Positions 33,601-41,692 of a stretch of DNA of 42,116 nt are shown in pieces. The stretch's first letter is position 1. Every line of letters begins with the position of its first letter. The translations under genes and the position numbers were made by a program. The stretch is from an uncultured Flavobacteriaceae bacterium (lineage in GTDB: Bacteria > Bacteroidota > Bacteroidia > Flavobacteriales > Flavobacteriaceae): positions 1 to 42,116 of the forward strand of contig CAJWFY010000002.1 of the NCBI GenBank assembly GCA_913031655.1. The letters run 5' to 3'. Below the pieces are notes generated by a model. That model saw only the letters and a program-made list of their open reading frames with translations. It was not told the origin of the DNA and did no database searches.

Positions 33601-34069
33601 TTCATTAGTAACCAACAAGATAAAAGAGTTTAATAATAATGATATTCAAAAGATAGAAAATGGAGAGTCTATTACTATAGAGGTTAATTCAGAAATGATT
33701 ACTCTTGAGTCAACTGATTTTGAAGTAGTTTCTGAAGATATAGAAGGGTGTTTAGTCGCTTCAGAAAACAACATTACTGTCGCTTTAGACATTACTTTAA
33801 ACGAAGAGTTAATAAATGAGGGCATCTGTAGGGAGCTCATTAATCGAATTCAAAATTTAAGGAAAGAAACTGGACTACTGGTAACGGATAAAATTAATTT
33901 AAAAATTCAGCTGGATAATATAATTGAAAAAGCTATTTTTGAGAATAGAGCTTATATTATGAGTGAAACTCTAACTGAAAATTTAGAAATCGTAAATGTT
34001 TTAAATGATGGGTTAGAAATAAAATTTGATAATATTAACACCAAAATTAGTATAAATAAAACTTCATAA
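30665..34069 (+). CDS. ileS: Isoleucyl-tRNA synthetase, type 2 (GIHH motif)
   Basis: An 1134-residue class I synthetase charging tRNA(Ile), with editing. The signature expected as HIGH reads G55-I-H57-H58 in NGMPGIHHVMARS, that is, the first and third positions are swapped. KMSKR is at 681-685 in GQKMSKRLGN. The CP1 editing domain (about 180-400) contains AWTTTPWTLPSNTAL and DGTGIVHTAP. The length of about 1130 and the absence of a C-terminal zinc finger fit the eukaryote-like IleRS2 class. IleRS2 enzymes tolerate mupirocin, and the GxHH form is known to be hyper-resistant; this is inferred for the present enzyme. A DksA-like gene follows 2 bases later. Confidence 0.95.
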   Translation: MAFKEYKGLNLSQVADEVLVDWEKNNSFEKSISIRKGSPKFIFYEGPPSANGMPGIHHVMARSIKDIFCRYKTLKGFEVNRKAGWDTHGLPIELSVEKDLGITKEDIGTKISVEDYNKACKKAVMKYTDVWNDLTKKMGYWVDTENPYVTYKSKYIETVWWLLKQLYDKKLIYKGYTIQPYSPKAGTGLSSHELNQPGTYQDVTDTTVIAQFKAINQTLPSQLNSFGSVYFLAWTTTPWTLPSNTALTVGKKINYVLISTFNQYTFEPVNVILAKDLVSKVFKNSFIEVVNKLELKFDSKSKNKIPFIVEESFVGNDLIDIQYEQLWDGAPLPYENSQNAFRVIAGDFVTTEDGTGIVHTAPTFGADDAKVAKMASPEIPPLLIYNENQQLVPLVDLQGKFRKELGELGGKYVKNAYYPEGEAPEKSVDVEIAIRLKEENKAFKVEKYVHSYPNCWRTDKPVLYYPLDSWFIKVTDKKDILNKLNNSINWKPKSTGEGRFGNWLLNANDWNLSRSRYWGIPLPIWRTEDSKESVIIGSMEELKKEISKSISLGFMTSDPFESFEVNNMTDSNYDQIDLHKNVVDQIILSSKSGEKMFRESDLIDVWFDSGSMPYAQWHYPFENKEMIDNNEAFPADYIAEGVDQTRGWFYTLHAISSMVFDSVAYKNVISNGLVLDRNGQKMSKRLGNAVDPFKTISEFGPDATRWYMISNANPWDNLKFDLEGIQESKRKFFGTLYNVYSFFTLYANIDDFTYSEKDIDHDKRPEMDRWILSELNSLVAEVDDHYSNYEPTRAARSISKFLQLYLSNWYVRLSRRRFWKGSYSDDKISAYQTLYTCLIEISKISSPIAPFYMDRLYLDLSANTHSNLFESVHHSDFPKSNTNFIDVALQKKIRKAQTICSLALSLRKKEKIKVRQPLSKIMIPYFSNDEKLELSEISELIKSEVNVKKIELISNSSGILVKKVKPNFKTLGPKLGKTLSLVTNKIKEFNNNDIQKIENGESITIEVNSEMITLESTDFEVVSEDIEGCLVASENNITVALDITLNEELINEGICRELINRIQNLRKETGLLVTDKINLKIQLDNIIEKAIFENRAYIMSETLTENLEIVNVLNDGLEIKFDNINTKISINKTS

Positions 34070-34071
34070 TC

Positions 34072-34446
34072 ATGGAAATTACAAGGTATTCTGACAAAGA
34101 CTTAAAAGAGTTTAAATCTATAATTGAAGATAAAATAGAAAAAGCAAATAAAGATTTAGCGTTGATTAAAAGCGCCTATATGAATGACGGAAACAATGGC
34201 ACAGAAGATACTTCTCCAACATTTAAAGCTTTTGAAGAAGGCTCTCAAACCATGTCTAAAGAAGCTAATACTCAGCTTGCTATAAGACAAGAGAAGTTCG
34301 TGCGAGATTTAAAAAGCGCACTTATTAGAATTGAAAACAAAACTTATGGTGTTTGTAGAGTTACTGGTAAATTAATAAATAAAAAAAGGTTAGAGCTAGT
34401 GCCGCATGCAACTTTAAGTATAGAGGCTAAAAATATTCAAAAATAA
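34072..34446 (+). CDS. TraR/DksA family protein lacking zinc cysteines
   Basis: A 124-residue DksA/TraR-like protein. The N-terminal half is a helical coiled coil (about residues 8-90, with GTEDTSPTFKAFEEGSQTMSKE), and the C-terminal part matches the zinc-finger region (YGVCRVTGKLINKKRLELVPHATLSIE). Only one of four expected cysteines is left (C95); the second CxxC partner and both C-terminal ones are T98 and Ser/Ala. DksA proteins bind RNA polymerase in the secondary channel; here the globular end must be held without zinc. It sits between ileS and lspA, the usual Bacteroidota setting. Confidence 0.85.
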   Translation: MEITRYSDKDLKEFKSIIEDKIEKANKDLALIKSAYMNDGNNGTEDTSPTFKAFEEGSQTMSKEANTQLAIRQEKFVRDLKSALIRIENKTYGVCRVTGKLINKKRLELVPHATLSIEAKNIQK

Positions 34447-34482
34447 AATTCAGAGATCTACTAATAATTTGCCTTAAAGTCT

Positions 34483-35106
34483 ATGAGTTTAAAAAAATCT
34501 TTACTGATAATTCTATTGATTTTAGTGGTTGATCAAGTCTCTAAAATTTATATAAAACTTAATTTTCCCTTGACTCTTTATGGAGAAGCAGCTCTTTTAA
34601 ATTGGGGGTGGTTTAAAATCTTGTTTATTGAAAATAAAGGAATGGCTTGGGGGACTAAGATCAATGATATTATTCCTTTTATAGATGAAAGAAACGGAAA
34701 ATTAATGCTTACACTATTTAGAGTGTTTGCTGTTTCAGGGTTTTTTTATTGGCTGTATGATTGTATTAAAAACAATGCCAGCAAATTACTTATAATTTGT
34801 ATTTCTTTAATTTTAGCAGGCGCTATTGGCAATATTATTGACTCTATTTTTTATGGTTATTTATTTACTGGCAGTTATTATAATATCGCTTCTTTTAGTC
34901 CTGGAAATGGTTATGAGACCTTATTTCATGGGAATGTTGTTGACATGCTTCAGTTTCCAATGTTAACTTGGGAATGGCCAAATTGGCTTCCTTTTGTAGG
35001 TGGCGAAAGCTTTACTTTTTTTGAACCTGTTTTTAACATCGCAGATACCGCCATCAGTACAGGTGTTGGAATAATGCTCGTCTTTAATAAAAGGATTTTC
35101 CCTTAA
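34483..35106 (+). CDS. lspA: Lipoprotein signal peptidase
   Basis: A 207-residue inner-membrane aspartyl protease that cleaves prolipoproteins after lipidation. Four hydrophobic segments are visible. The catalytic aspartates are D120 in GNIIDSIFYG and D188 in FNIADTAIS, with VDQVSK (near residue 17), NKGMAWG (51-57) and GNVVDML (150-156) as family motifs. It is longer than the usual 160-170 residues because of an insertion (about 125-180) between the catalytic segments, normal in Bacteroidota. It would process the lipoproteins encoded here. Its stop overlaps that of the convergent folate cyclo-ligase by the four bases TTAA. Confidence 0.95.
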   Translation: MSLKKSLLIILLILVVDQVSKIYIKLNFPLTLYGEAALLNWGWFKILFIENKGMAWGTKINDIIPFIDERNGKLMLTLFRVFAVSGFFYWLYDCIKNNASKLLIICISLILAGAIGNIIDSIFYGYLFTGSYYNIASFSPGNGYETLFHGNVVDMLQFPMLTWEWPNWLPFVGGESFTFFEPVFNIADTAISTGVGIMLVFNKRIFP

Positions 35107-35666
35107 AACTTATATGTTTTTTTAGGGGTTATGCAATAGTCCATTTTAATATCACTTTGTATTACATCTTCAATTTTTTCAATTGGATCAAAAAAAGATA
35201 ATCCTATTTTAATGGAGCTGGAGGAACAATTTTTCAATAACCTGTCGTAATATCCCCCACCATAGCCAACTCTATGTCCAATTTTGTCAAAACAAATTAA
35301 AGGAACAAATACTACCTCCAATTTGTTTTCGCTAATCTCAAACCCTGATTTTGGCTCTGAAATTCCATGTTTATTAATTGTCATCAAAGTAGCGTCAGTA
35401 AGAAGATAATTAGTAATTGTCTTGTCTTTAAAGTTTGTTTTGGGCAAAACTACATTCTTGTCTTTTCCTTGAATAATCTGTATAATTAACTTGGTGTCTA
35501 TTTCGTTATTATTCTCAATTGGGAAAAAAATATGATAATTACTATAATCCCAAATGTTTAATTGTAAAGATCTATTTGCAATCTCAAAACTTAAGTCTTG
35601 ACTCTTTTTTGCATCAAGAGAATTTCTCTTGTTCTTATATATGAGTCTAAGATCTTTCTTTTTCAC
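35103..35666 (-). CDS. 5-formyltetrahydrofolate cyclo-ligase
   Basis: A 187-residue cytosolic enzyme converting 5-formyl-THF to 5,10-methenyl-THF with ATP. Visible motifs are the N-terminal RLIYKNKRNSL, GISEPKSG (101-108), VVFVPLICFDKIGHRVGYGGGYYDRLL with GYGGGYYDR at 134-142, and IGLSFFDPIE. Length matches the family. It overlaps the DUF3784 gene start by 4 bases (translational coupling) and converges on lspA. Confidence 0.93.
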   Translation of the reverse strand: MKKKDLRLIYKNKRNSLDAKKSQDLSFEIANRSLQLNIWDYSNYHIFFPIENNNEIDTKLIIQIIQGKDKNVVLPKTNFKDKTITNYLLTDATLMTINKHGISEPKSGFEISENKLEVVFVPLICFDKIGHRVGYGGGYYDRLLKNCSSSSIKIGLSFFDPIEKIEDVIQSDIKMDYCITPKKTYKF

Positions 35667-35980
35667 TGTTTTTTGACCTTGAACTTATTGCCCTTATAAA
35701 TCATGTAAGGAAAAGGGATAAGTATTGAAAAAAAGTATATCATGGATGCTGTGGATTCTTCAAAAACTAAATAAGATGTTATGAATATTAATGAAGAGTA
35801 AATCGCAAGATTTATAAAAAACTTTTTAAAAAATATAAGATAATTTTTGAGATCAAAAGATTCTTGCTCTTTTTTTGACATAGTATTGTAACCCGACAAT
35901 AATTGCTCGGCATTATCTTCGTTTGTTACAAAGGCAACCCCTAAAAAACATATATTTGTTATAATAAATCCTATTAACAT
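35663..35980 (-). CDS. DUF3784-like membrane protein
   Basis: A 105-residue membrane protein with three hydrophobic segments (about 1-19, 50-70 and 77-95). The LLSGYNTMSKKEQESFDLKNY segment after the first helix is the recognisable motif of DUF3784 proteins. Function is unknown. It shares a transcript with the folate cyclo-ligase, with a 4-base overlap, and has its own -7 element upstream. Confidence 0.72.
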   Translation of the reverse strand: MLIGFIITNICFLGVAFVTNEDNAEQLLSGYNTMSKKEQESFDLKNYLIFFKKFFINLAIYSSLIFITSYLVFEESTASMIYFFSILIPFPYMIYKGNKFKVKKQ

Positions 35981-35999
35981 TTCAGTTATATTAATAAAA

Positions 36000-36007
36000 C
36001 AAATTTA
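36000..36007 (-). promoter_or_regulatory. -7 promoter element for the DUF3784 gene
   Basis: On the minus strand this reads TAAATTTG, a full TAnnTTTG match, 19 bases before the ATG at 35980. It lies in the 46-base divergent gap with uvrC. Confidence 0.5.
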
Positions 36008-36026
36008 AATAATTTATTTTAGTATC

Positions 36027-37823
36027 GTGATTAGCTCAACTATAAAATTAGAACTTTCCACAATGCCTGACTTACCTGGAGTTTATCAATTTTTTGATGA
36101 TTCTAATAAAATAATCTATATAGGTAAAGCAAAAAATTTAAAAAAAAGGGTTGCTTCTTATTTTCAAAAAAACTTAAACTCCCAGAAGACAAAAAATTTA
36201 GTTAAAAATATTTTTGAGATTAAACACGTCGCAGTCTCTTCTGAATCTGATGCTCTTCTTCTGGAAAATTCTTTAATTAAAAAATATCAGCCTAAATACA
36301 ATATTCTACTTAGAGATGACAAAACATATCCATGGATTGTTATTAAAAATGAAGCTTTCCCAAGAGTCATTACAACTAGAAAAGTAGAAAAAGATGGGTC
36401 AGAATATTTTGGGCCTTTCACAAATTATAAAACTGTGAGAATGATAATGGATATGTTCTCTGGATTATACTCCCTTAGAACATGTACTTACGACCTTTCA
36501 AGGGAAAAGATTAACAATGATAAATATAAAGTCTGTTTAGAGTATCACATAGGCAACTGTTTAGGAGGATGTGAAGGGCATCAAGAAGAAAATGATTATA
36601 AAAAATACATTTCTAATATTCGAGATTTTTTAAAAGGCAATTTATCAACCTCTATAAATTATTTTAAAACTGAAATGAAGCTTGCTTCTGATTCCCTTAA
36701 CTTTGAAAAGGCACAGTCGTTAAAAGAAAAAATAGAGCTTTTATTAAACTATCAATCCAAATCAACCGTCGTTAGTTCCTCTTTAAATAATATTGATGTT
36801 TTTAGCATCAAATCGGACTCTACTCATGCTTATGTAAATTATCTTCAAGTAGCTTTTGGAAGAATTGTTCGTTTTCACAATCTAGAGATTAAGAAAAAAT
36901 TAGATGAAAGCGATCAAGAGTTACTGTTGCTTTCTATAGTGGATCTTAGAAATAAATTTGATTCAAAAAACAAAACAATCATTTCTCTTTTTGATTATAA
37001 AAAAGTAATTCCAGCAAAATTTATAATTCCAAAAGCTGGAGAAAAGAAAAAATTGCTTGACTTGTCCTTAAAAAATGTTTCTTTATTTAAGCTTGAAAAG
37101 CTAAAACAAGTTCAAATTGTAGATCCAGAGAGGCATTCTAAAAGAATTTTAAATCAAATGAAAGTTGACTTAAGGCTTCAGGACAGTCCAGTTCATATTG
37201 AATGCTTTGATAATTCTAATATTCAAGGATCTATTCCAGTAGCCGCTTGTATAGTTTTTAAAAATACAAAAGCTTCAAAAAAAGATTATAGGCATTATAA
37301 CATAAAAACTGTTGAAGGTCCTGATGATTATGCGTCTATGGAAGAGGTTGTCTACAGACGCTATAAAAGATTACTAGAAGAAAAAGTTTCTTTACCAAAT
37401 TTGATTATAATTGACGGAGGAAAAGGTCAACTAAGTTCGTCGATACTAGCTTTAAAAAAGCTGAATCTTGATAAAAAAATCGCCATTTTAGGTATTGCCA
37501 AAAGGTTAGAGGAAATTTATTATCCAAATGACCCCATTCCTCTTTATCTTGATAAAAAATCTGAAACTTTAAGGCTTATACAGCAAATGAGAAATGAAGC
37601 TCATCGATTTGCTATTACTTTTCACAGAAATAAAAGAAGCAGCTTAGCTCTTAATTCTTCACTAGACAGTATTGTAGGGATTGGTGAAAAAACAAAAATT
37701 TCTCTTTTAAAGAAGTTTAAATCTTTAAAAAAAATAAAAGAAGTCCCCTTAGAATTGCTAATTTCAGAAATAGGAGAATCCAAGGCTAAAAAATTAATGT
37801 CTTTTTTAAATTCAACCAATTAG
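36027..37823 (+). CDS. uvrC: UvrABC system protein C (excinuclease)
   Basis: A 598-residue nucleotide excision repair endonuclease. The N-terminal GIY-YIG nuclease (about 17-90) has Y20, Y31-I-G33, R41 and E80 for the 3' cut. Cysteines C153, C170, C178 and C182 have the spacing of the iron-sulfur cluster ligands described in E. coli UvrC. A UVR motif lies near 210-245, the RNase H-like half for the 5' cut has HIECFDNSNIQG and IIDGGKGQL, and helix-hairpin-helix motifs end the protein. The start is GTG at 36027; the alternative ATG at 36063 also leaves the nuclease intact. A weak -7-like TATTTTAG lies only 4 bases upstream. Confidence 0.95.
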   Translation: MISSTIKLELSTMPDLPGVYQFFDDSNKIIYIGKAKNLKKRVASYFQKNLNSQKTKNLVKNIFEIKHVAVSSESDALLLENSLIKKYQPKYNILLRDDKTYPWIVIKNEAFPRVITTRKVEKDGSEYFGPFTNYKTVRMIMDMFSGLYSLRTCTYDLSREKINNDKYKVCLEYHIGNCLGGCEGHQEENDYKKYISNIRDFLKGNLSTSINYFKTEMKLASDSLNFEKAQSLKEKIELLLNYQSKSTVVSSSLNNIDVFSIKSDSTHAYVNYLQVAFGRIVRFHNLEIKKKLDESDQELLLLSIVDLRNKFDSKNKTIISLFDYKKVIPAKFIIPKAGEKKKLLDLSLKNVSLFKLEKLKQVQIVDPERHSKRILNQMKVDLRLQDSPVHIECFDNSNIQGSIPVAACIVFKNTKASKKDYRHYNIKTVEGPDDYASMEEVVYRRYKRLLEEKVSLPNLIIIDGGKGQLSSSILALKKLNLDKKIAILGIAKRLEEIYYPNDPIPLYLDKKSETLRLIQQMRNEAHRFAITFHRNKRSSLALNSSLDSIVGIGEKTKISLLKKFKSLKKIKEVPLELLISEIGESKAKKLMSFLNSTN

Positions 37824-37830
37824 TATTTAA

Positions 37831-37838
37831 TACTTTTG
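37831..37838 (+). promoter_or_regulatory. -7 promoter element for the DUF3108 gene
   Basis: TACTTTTG is a full TAnnTTTG match, only 7 bases before the ATG at 37846. Transcription would begin almost at the start codon, giving a leaderless or near-leaderless message. Confidence 0.5.
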
Positions 37839-37845
37839 TAAGTGT

Positions 37846-38664
37846 ATGCGTTTTAGAATTATTTTTATTTTTTTTATTTTCTTTTATTCTAAAGCTCTAA
37901 TTAGCCAAGAGTATGAAGGAGTTAAAGCTCCTTTTATAAGCTCCTCTAGTGATTCTTTTAAAAAAGGGGAATGGTTAAAATTCAGATTACATTATGGATT
38001 TTTCAATGCTAGTTATGCCTCTCTTAGCTTAGAAGAAGAAATTTTAAAAAACGATGTTGTATATAAAGCTACAGCTATAGGAAGGACTACAGGTATTGCA
38101 AGATTGTTTTTTAGAGTAGACGATGTGTACGAAACTTACTTTCATAAAACTCGTGTTAAACCTTTAAGGTCCACTAGAAATATCTATGAAGGTGGCTACA
38201 CAAAAAATGTTGAAATTAACTACGATTATTTAAATAATACTGCTAATATCAATGATATTAAAAACTCTAAATTAAGTTCTGTTTCTATTCAGGAAAATGT
38301 TCAAGACTTGATTTCCACTTTTTATTATTTAAGAAATCATTTTAATATAGAGAATTTAAAAATAAATGATTTTATAAAAATTACTATTTTTTTTGATGCA
38401 GATAATTACAACTTTAAAATGCAGTTTTTGGGTTTAGAAGATGTTAAAACAAAATTTGGAACTGTTAATTGTTTTAAATTTAGACCTTACATTGAATCTG
38501 GTAGAGTTTTTAAAGACAGTGAAAGCTTAACGCTTTGGGTAAGTAACGATCAAAATAAAATTCCTATCAAAGTCAAAGCAGGACTAAGAATTGGATCAAT
38601 CGAGGCTGATTTAGAACAATTTAAAGGCTTGAAATTTCCTTTTAAAATAAAAATTAATGACTAA
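37846..38664 (+). CDS. DUF3108 family exported protein
   Basis: A 272-residue exported protein with a signal peptide (about 1-20) and a DUF3108 domain (about 35-260). Typical segments are KKGEWLKFRLHYGFFNASYASLSLE, RTTGIARLFFRVDDVYETYF and SVQENVQD-like QENVQDLISTFYYLR. The domain is a lipocalin- or LolA-like beta fold of unknown function in Bacteroidota. Its 3' end overlaps the M23 peptidase gene by 8 bases, suggesting a shared envelope role. I see no catalytic signature. Confidence 0.83.
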   Translation: MRFRIIFIFFIFFYSKALISQEYEGVKAPFISSSSDSFKKGEWLKFRLHYGFFNASYASLSLEEEILKNDVVYKATAIGRTTGIARLFFRVDDVYETYFHKTRVKPLRSTRNIYEGGYTKNVEINYDYLNNTANINDIKNSKLSSVSIQENVQDLISTFYYLRNHFNIENLKINDFIKITIFFDADNYNFKMQFLGLEDVKTKFGTVNCFKFRPYIESGRVFKDSESLTLWVSNDQNKIPIKVKAGLRIGSIEADLEQFKGLKFPFKIKIND

Positions 38665-39880
38665 ATTTTATTATATAATTATTGCTTTTGTTTTTTTTAC
38701 ATCATGTAAAAACGAACCCAGTGAAAAGGTTTCTGTTGTTGTTAAGGAAAAAATTATCACACAATTTGGCTATACATTAAACGATTTTCATGTGTTAAAA
38801 GATACGGTTGTGAGTGGAGATTCTTTTGGTTCAATATTAGAAAAAAACAATCTTTATTACCCTCAAATTTATAATATTGTTCAAAAGGCCAAGCAAGTTT
38901 TTGATGTAAGAAAAATTAATATTGGCAAACCATATACTGTTCTTTTTTCTAAAGATTCCTTAAAAACTCCTAAATTATTTATATACCAACCTAACCTGAT
39001 CGATTATGTTTTAGTTTCTTTAACTGATTCTTTGTGGGCTGAAAAAAAATCTAAAGCTGTTAAGTTTCTTGAATTTGAAGCGCAAGGAGTTATTAAAAGT
39101 TCTCTTTCAGAAGCTATGGAAGCAAAAAAACTTTCACCTTTACTCTCTAATGAACTTTCTGAAATTTATGCTTGGTCTATTGATTTTTTTAGACTTGAAA
39201 AAGGAGATAATTTTAAAATTATTTATTCGGGGAAATATGTTGATGATTCCATTTATGTTGGTTTAAATAGAATTCATTCTGCTTATTTTGAACATAGAGG
39301 AAAGCCTTTTTATGCTATTGAATTTGAGACAGACCCTAAAAGAAATATTATAGAATATTTTGATGAAAATGGCAAAAACTTAAGAAGAGCTTTTTTAAGA
39401 GCTCCTGTTCAATTTAGTAGAATTTCTTCAAGGTATAACCTAAAAAGAAAAATTGCTTATTACGGAAGAGTTCGTCCTCATCGAGGGACTGATTTTGCCG
39501 CACCAAGAGGAACGGCAATTAGATCGACAGCTAGTGGAACTGTAATAAAATCAGGATACACTAGAGGAAACGGTAATTATGTAACTGTTAAGCACAACGG
39601 AACCTATTCAACGCAATATTTACACATGAAAAAAAGAGGAGTAAAAGTTGGACAATTTGTTAAACAAGGGGATTACATAGGGTCCGTAGGAATGACCGGA
39701 AACACATCAGGGCCTCACGTTTGTTATAGGTTTTGGAAAAATGGTAAACAAGTTGACCCCTTAAGACAAAAGCTTCCTGAAGCCAAGCCTATATCAAAAG
39801 AGTTAAAAGAAAAATACTTAACTTATATGAAACCAATAAAAAAACAACTTGACAGTATTGAATCAATTGTTAACTTTTAA
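38657..39880 (+). CDS. M23 (LytM-type) peptidase lipoprotein
   Basis: A 407-residue predicted lipoprotein with a signal ending FFTSC (lipid Cys17), an N-terminal OapA/LysM-like region (about 40-160) and a C-terminal M23 domain (about 265-370). Zinc and active-site positions are H275 and D279 in HRGTD, H323 in YLHM and H354 in GPHVC; C356 stands where the HxH motif normally has its second histidine, a zinc ligand. Cys can bind zinc, so the enzyme may be active, and I recall this HVC form in other Bacteroidota. It should cut peptidoglycan cross-links. Co-transcribed with the DUF3108 gene. Confidence 0.9.
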   Translation: MTKFYYIIIAFVFFTSCKNEPSEKVSVVVKEKIITQFGYTLNDFHVLKDTVVSGDSFGSILEKNNLYYPQIYNIVQKAKQVFDVRKINIGKPYTVLFSKDSLKTPKLFIYQPNLIDYVLVSLTDSLWAEKKSKAVKFLEFEAQGVIKSSLSEAMEAKKLSPLLSNELSEIYAWSIDFFRLEKGDNFKIIYSGKYVDDSIYVGLNRIHSAYFEHRGKPFYAIEFETDPKRNIIEYFDENGKNLRRAFLRAPVQFSRISSRYNLKRKIAYYGRVRPHRGTDFAAPRGTAIRSTASGTVIKSGYTRGNGNYVTVKHNGTYSTQYLHMKKRGVKVGQFVKQGDYIGSVGMTGNTSGPHVCYRFWKNGKQVDPLRQKLPEAKPISKELKEKYLTYMKPIKKQLDSIESIVNF

Positions 39881-39907
39881 TAAAATATTACAGTAAATAT
39901 TATTTAA

Positions 39908-41545
39908 ATGTCTTTAAAAAAAATTGTCCCAACTAAAACTAAAGCTTGGAAGTTATTAGAGTCTCATTTTAGTGAAATAAAATCAGCCGAGATAAAAGAT
40001 CTTATAAGAACAAATAATCCTGATAATTATAAGATTAATTGGGAAGATTTTACAGTTGACATCTCAAAAAATAGACTTGATGACAAAGCTTTAAGCTTAT
40101 TATTTGAACTAGCCAGCGAGTGTGGTGTTGAAGAGGCTATTTCAAAGCAGTTTAATGCAGAAATTATTAATGAAACTGAAAATAGAGCTGTGCTACACAC
40201 TGCTATACGTACCGATGGGAATGAAAAAATACTTCTTGGCAACAACGATCTAGTTCCTTCAATTATTCAAACTAGAAAGAAAATTCAAGAATTTACCGAT
40301 GATGTAATTTCTAAAAAAATAAAAGGATCAACCAATAAAGCATTCACTGATATTGTAAATATTGGTATTGGAGGGTCCGATTTGGGTCCTGTTATGGTAG
40401 TTGAGGCATTAAAACATTATTCCTCTAGGTTAAAAACTCATTTTGTTTCAAATGTAGATGGAGATCATGTTTTAGAGATTTTAAAAGACTTAAATCCCGA
40501 AACTACTTTATTTATTGTTGTTTCTAAAACCTTCACTACTCAGGAAACTATTTCTAATGCCTCAACAATTAAAAATTGGCTAGTTTCTAGCCTAGGACAA
40601 AAAAGTGTTATAAAACATTTTGCTGCCGTTTCTACTAATCAAAAAGAAATTCAAAAGTTTGGAATTGACCCTGACTTTGTTTTTCCAATGAATGATTGGG
40701 TTGGAGGAAGATTTTCGCTATGGAGTTCTGTTGGCCTTTCAATAAGCTTAGCGGTTGGGTATCTAAATTTTGAAAAATTGTTGATGGGGGCCAATAAAAT
40801 GGATTTACATTTTAAAACTTCCTCTTTAGAAAAAAATATCCCCATTGTTTTGTCTTTAGTAAGTATTTGGTATAACAACTTTTTTAAATGTGAAACTGAA
40901 GCTGTTATTCCCTACACTCAATACTTACACAGACTGCCAGCTTATCTTCAGCAAGCTATTATGGAAAGTAATGGAAAGAGCGTAGACAGGTCTGGAAATA
41001 AAATATCCTATCAAACAGGAAATATTATTTGGGGCGATACAGGAACGAATTCGCAACATGCGTTTTTTCAATTAATTCACCAGGGTACCAAGTTAATACC
41101 GTGTGATTTTATAGGTTTTAATAAGCCTTTATATAAAGACAACACTCAGCACGACAAGCTAATGTCTAACTTCTTTGCTCAAACAGAAGCTTTGATGATG
41201 GGTAAAACAAAAATAGAAGTTGAAAATGAGCTAACTAGTTCAGGGATTAGTAAAGAAAATTTAACTTTTTTAACTCCTTTTAAAGTTTTTGAAGGAAATA
41301 AGCCAACTAATACTATTTTAATAAATAGGCTAACACCCGAGAATCTAGGAAGTTTAATAGCCATGTATGAACACAAAATTTTTGTACAAGGAATAATTTG
41401 GAATATTTTCAGTTATGATCAATGGGGGGTTGAACTTGGCAAGCAGCTAGCCTCTAAAGTTCTAAAAGAAATCGAAGGTAATTCCGTTTCAAAACACGAT
41501 TCCTCAACTAATTATTTACTAAATAAGTACCTGTCAAATAGCTAA
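39908..41545 (+). CDS. pgi: Glucose-6-phosphate isomerase
   Basis: A 545-residue cytosolic enzyme interconverting glucose 6-phosphate and fructose 6-phosphate. Motifs visible are the phosphate-binding IGIGGSDLGPVMV and SKTFTTQET, GGRFSLWSSVGLSISL, MESNGKSV, GDTGTNSQHAFFQLIHQGT (catalytic histidine) and WGVELGKQLA with the C-terminal catalytic lysine. Length is typical of the bacterial/eukaryotic class (about 545-550). The gene begins 27 bases after the M23 gene and ends 147 bases before the SusC-like gene. Confidence 0.96.
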   Translation: MSLKKIVPTKTKAWKLLESHFSEIKSAEIKDLIRTNNPDNYKINWEDFTVDISKNRLDDKALSLLFELASECGVEEAISKQFNAEIINETENRAVLHTAIRTDGNEKILLGNNDLVPSIIQTRKKIQEFTDDVISKKIKGSTNKAFTDIVNIGIGGSDLGPVMVVEALKHYSSRLKTHFVSNVDGDHVLEILKDLNPETTLFIVVSKTFTTQETISNASTIKNWLVSSLGQKSVIKHFAAVSTNQKEIQKFGIDPDFVFPMNDWVGGRFSLWSSVGLSISLAVGYLNFEKLLMGANKMDLHFKTSSLEKNIPIVLSLVSIWYNNFFKCETEAVIPYTQYLHRLPAYLQQAIMESNGKSVDRSGNKISYQTGNIIWGDTGTNSQHAFFQLIHQGTKLIPCDFIGFNKPLYKDNTQHDKLMSNFFAQTEALMMGKTKIEVENELTSSGISKENLTFLTPFKVFEGNKPTNTILINRLTPENLGSLIAMYEHKIFVQGIIWNIFSYDQWGVELGKQLASKVLKEIEGNSVSKHDSSTNYLLNKYLSNS

Positions 41546-41658
41546 TTAAGGGAGGTTTTTATTGTGTAATTAACACTTTAAAAGTCTTAAAAACAGTTAT
41601 TCACATTAATTGTTTAAAAAATTAATGCTTATTTAACATATTTTTAAGAAAAAATATT

Positions 41659-41666
41659 CACTTTTG
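41659..41666 (+). promoter_or_regulatory. Probable -7 element for the SusC-like gene
   Basis: CACTTTTG differs from TAnnTTTG only at the first base and lies 26 bases before the ATG at 41693, within a 147-base gap. The gap also holds an 8-bp inverted repeat (41604-41611 with 41620-41627), which may be chance in such AT-rich DNA. Confidence 0.4.
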
Positions 41667-41692
41667 CCTAAAATAACAACACCATAAAATAT

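Noticed and set aside
41604..41627. 8-bp inverted repeat as pgi terminator
   Set aside because: Arms of only A/T-rich bases, 59 bases after the stop and without a T tract; expected by chance in this composition.
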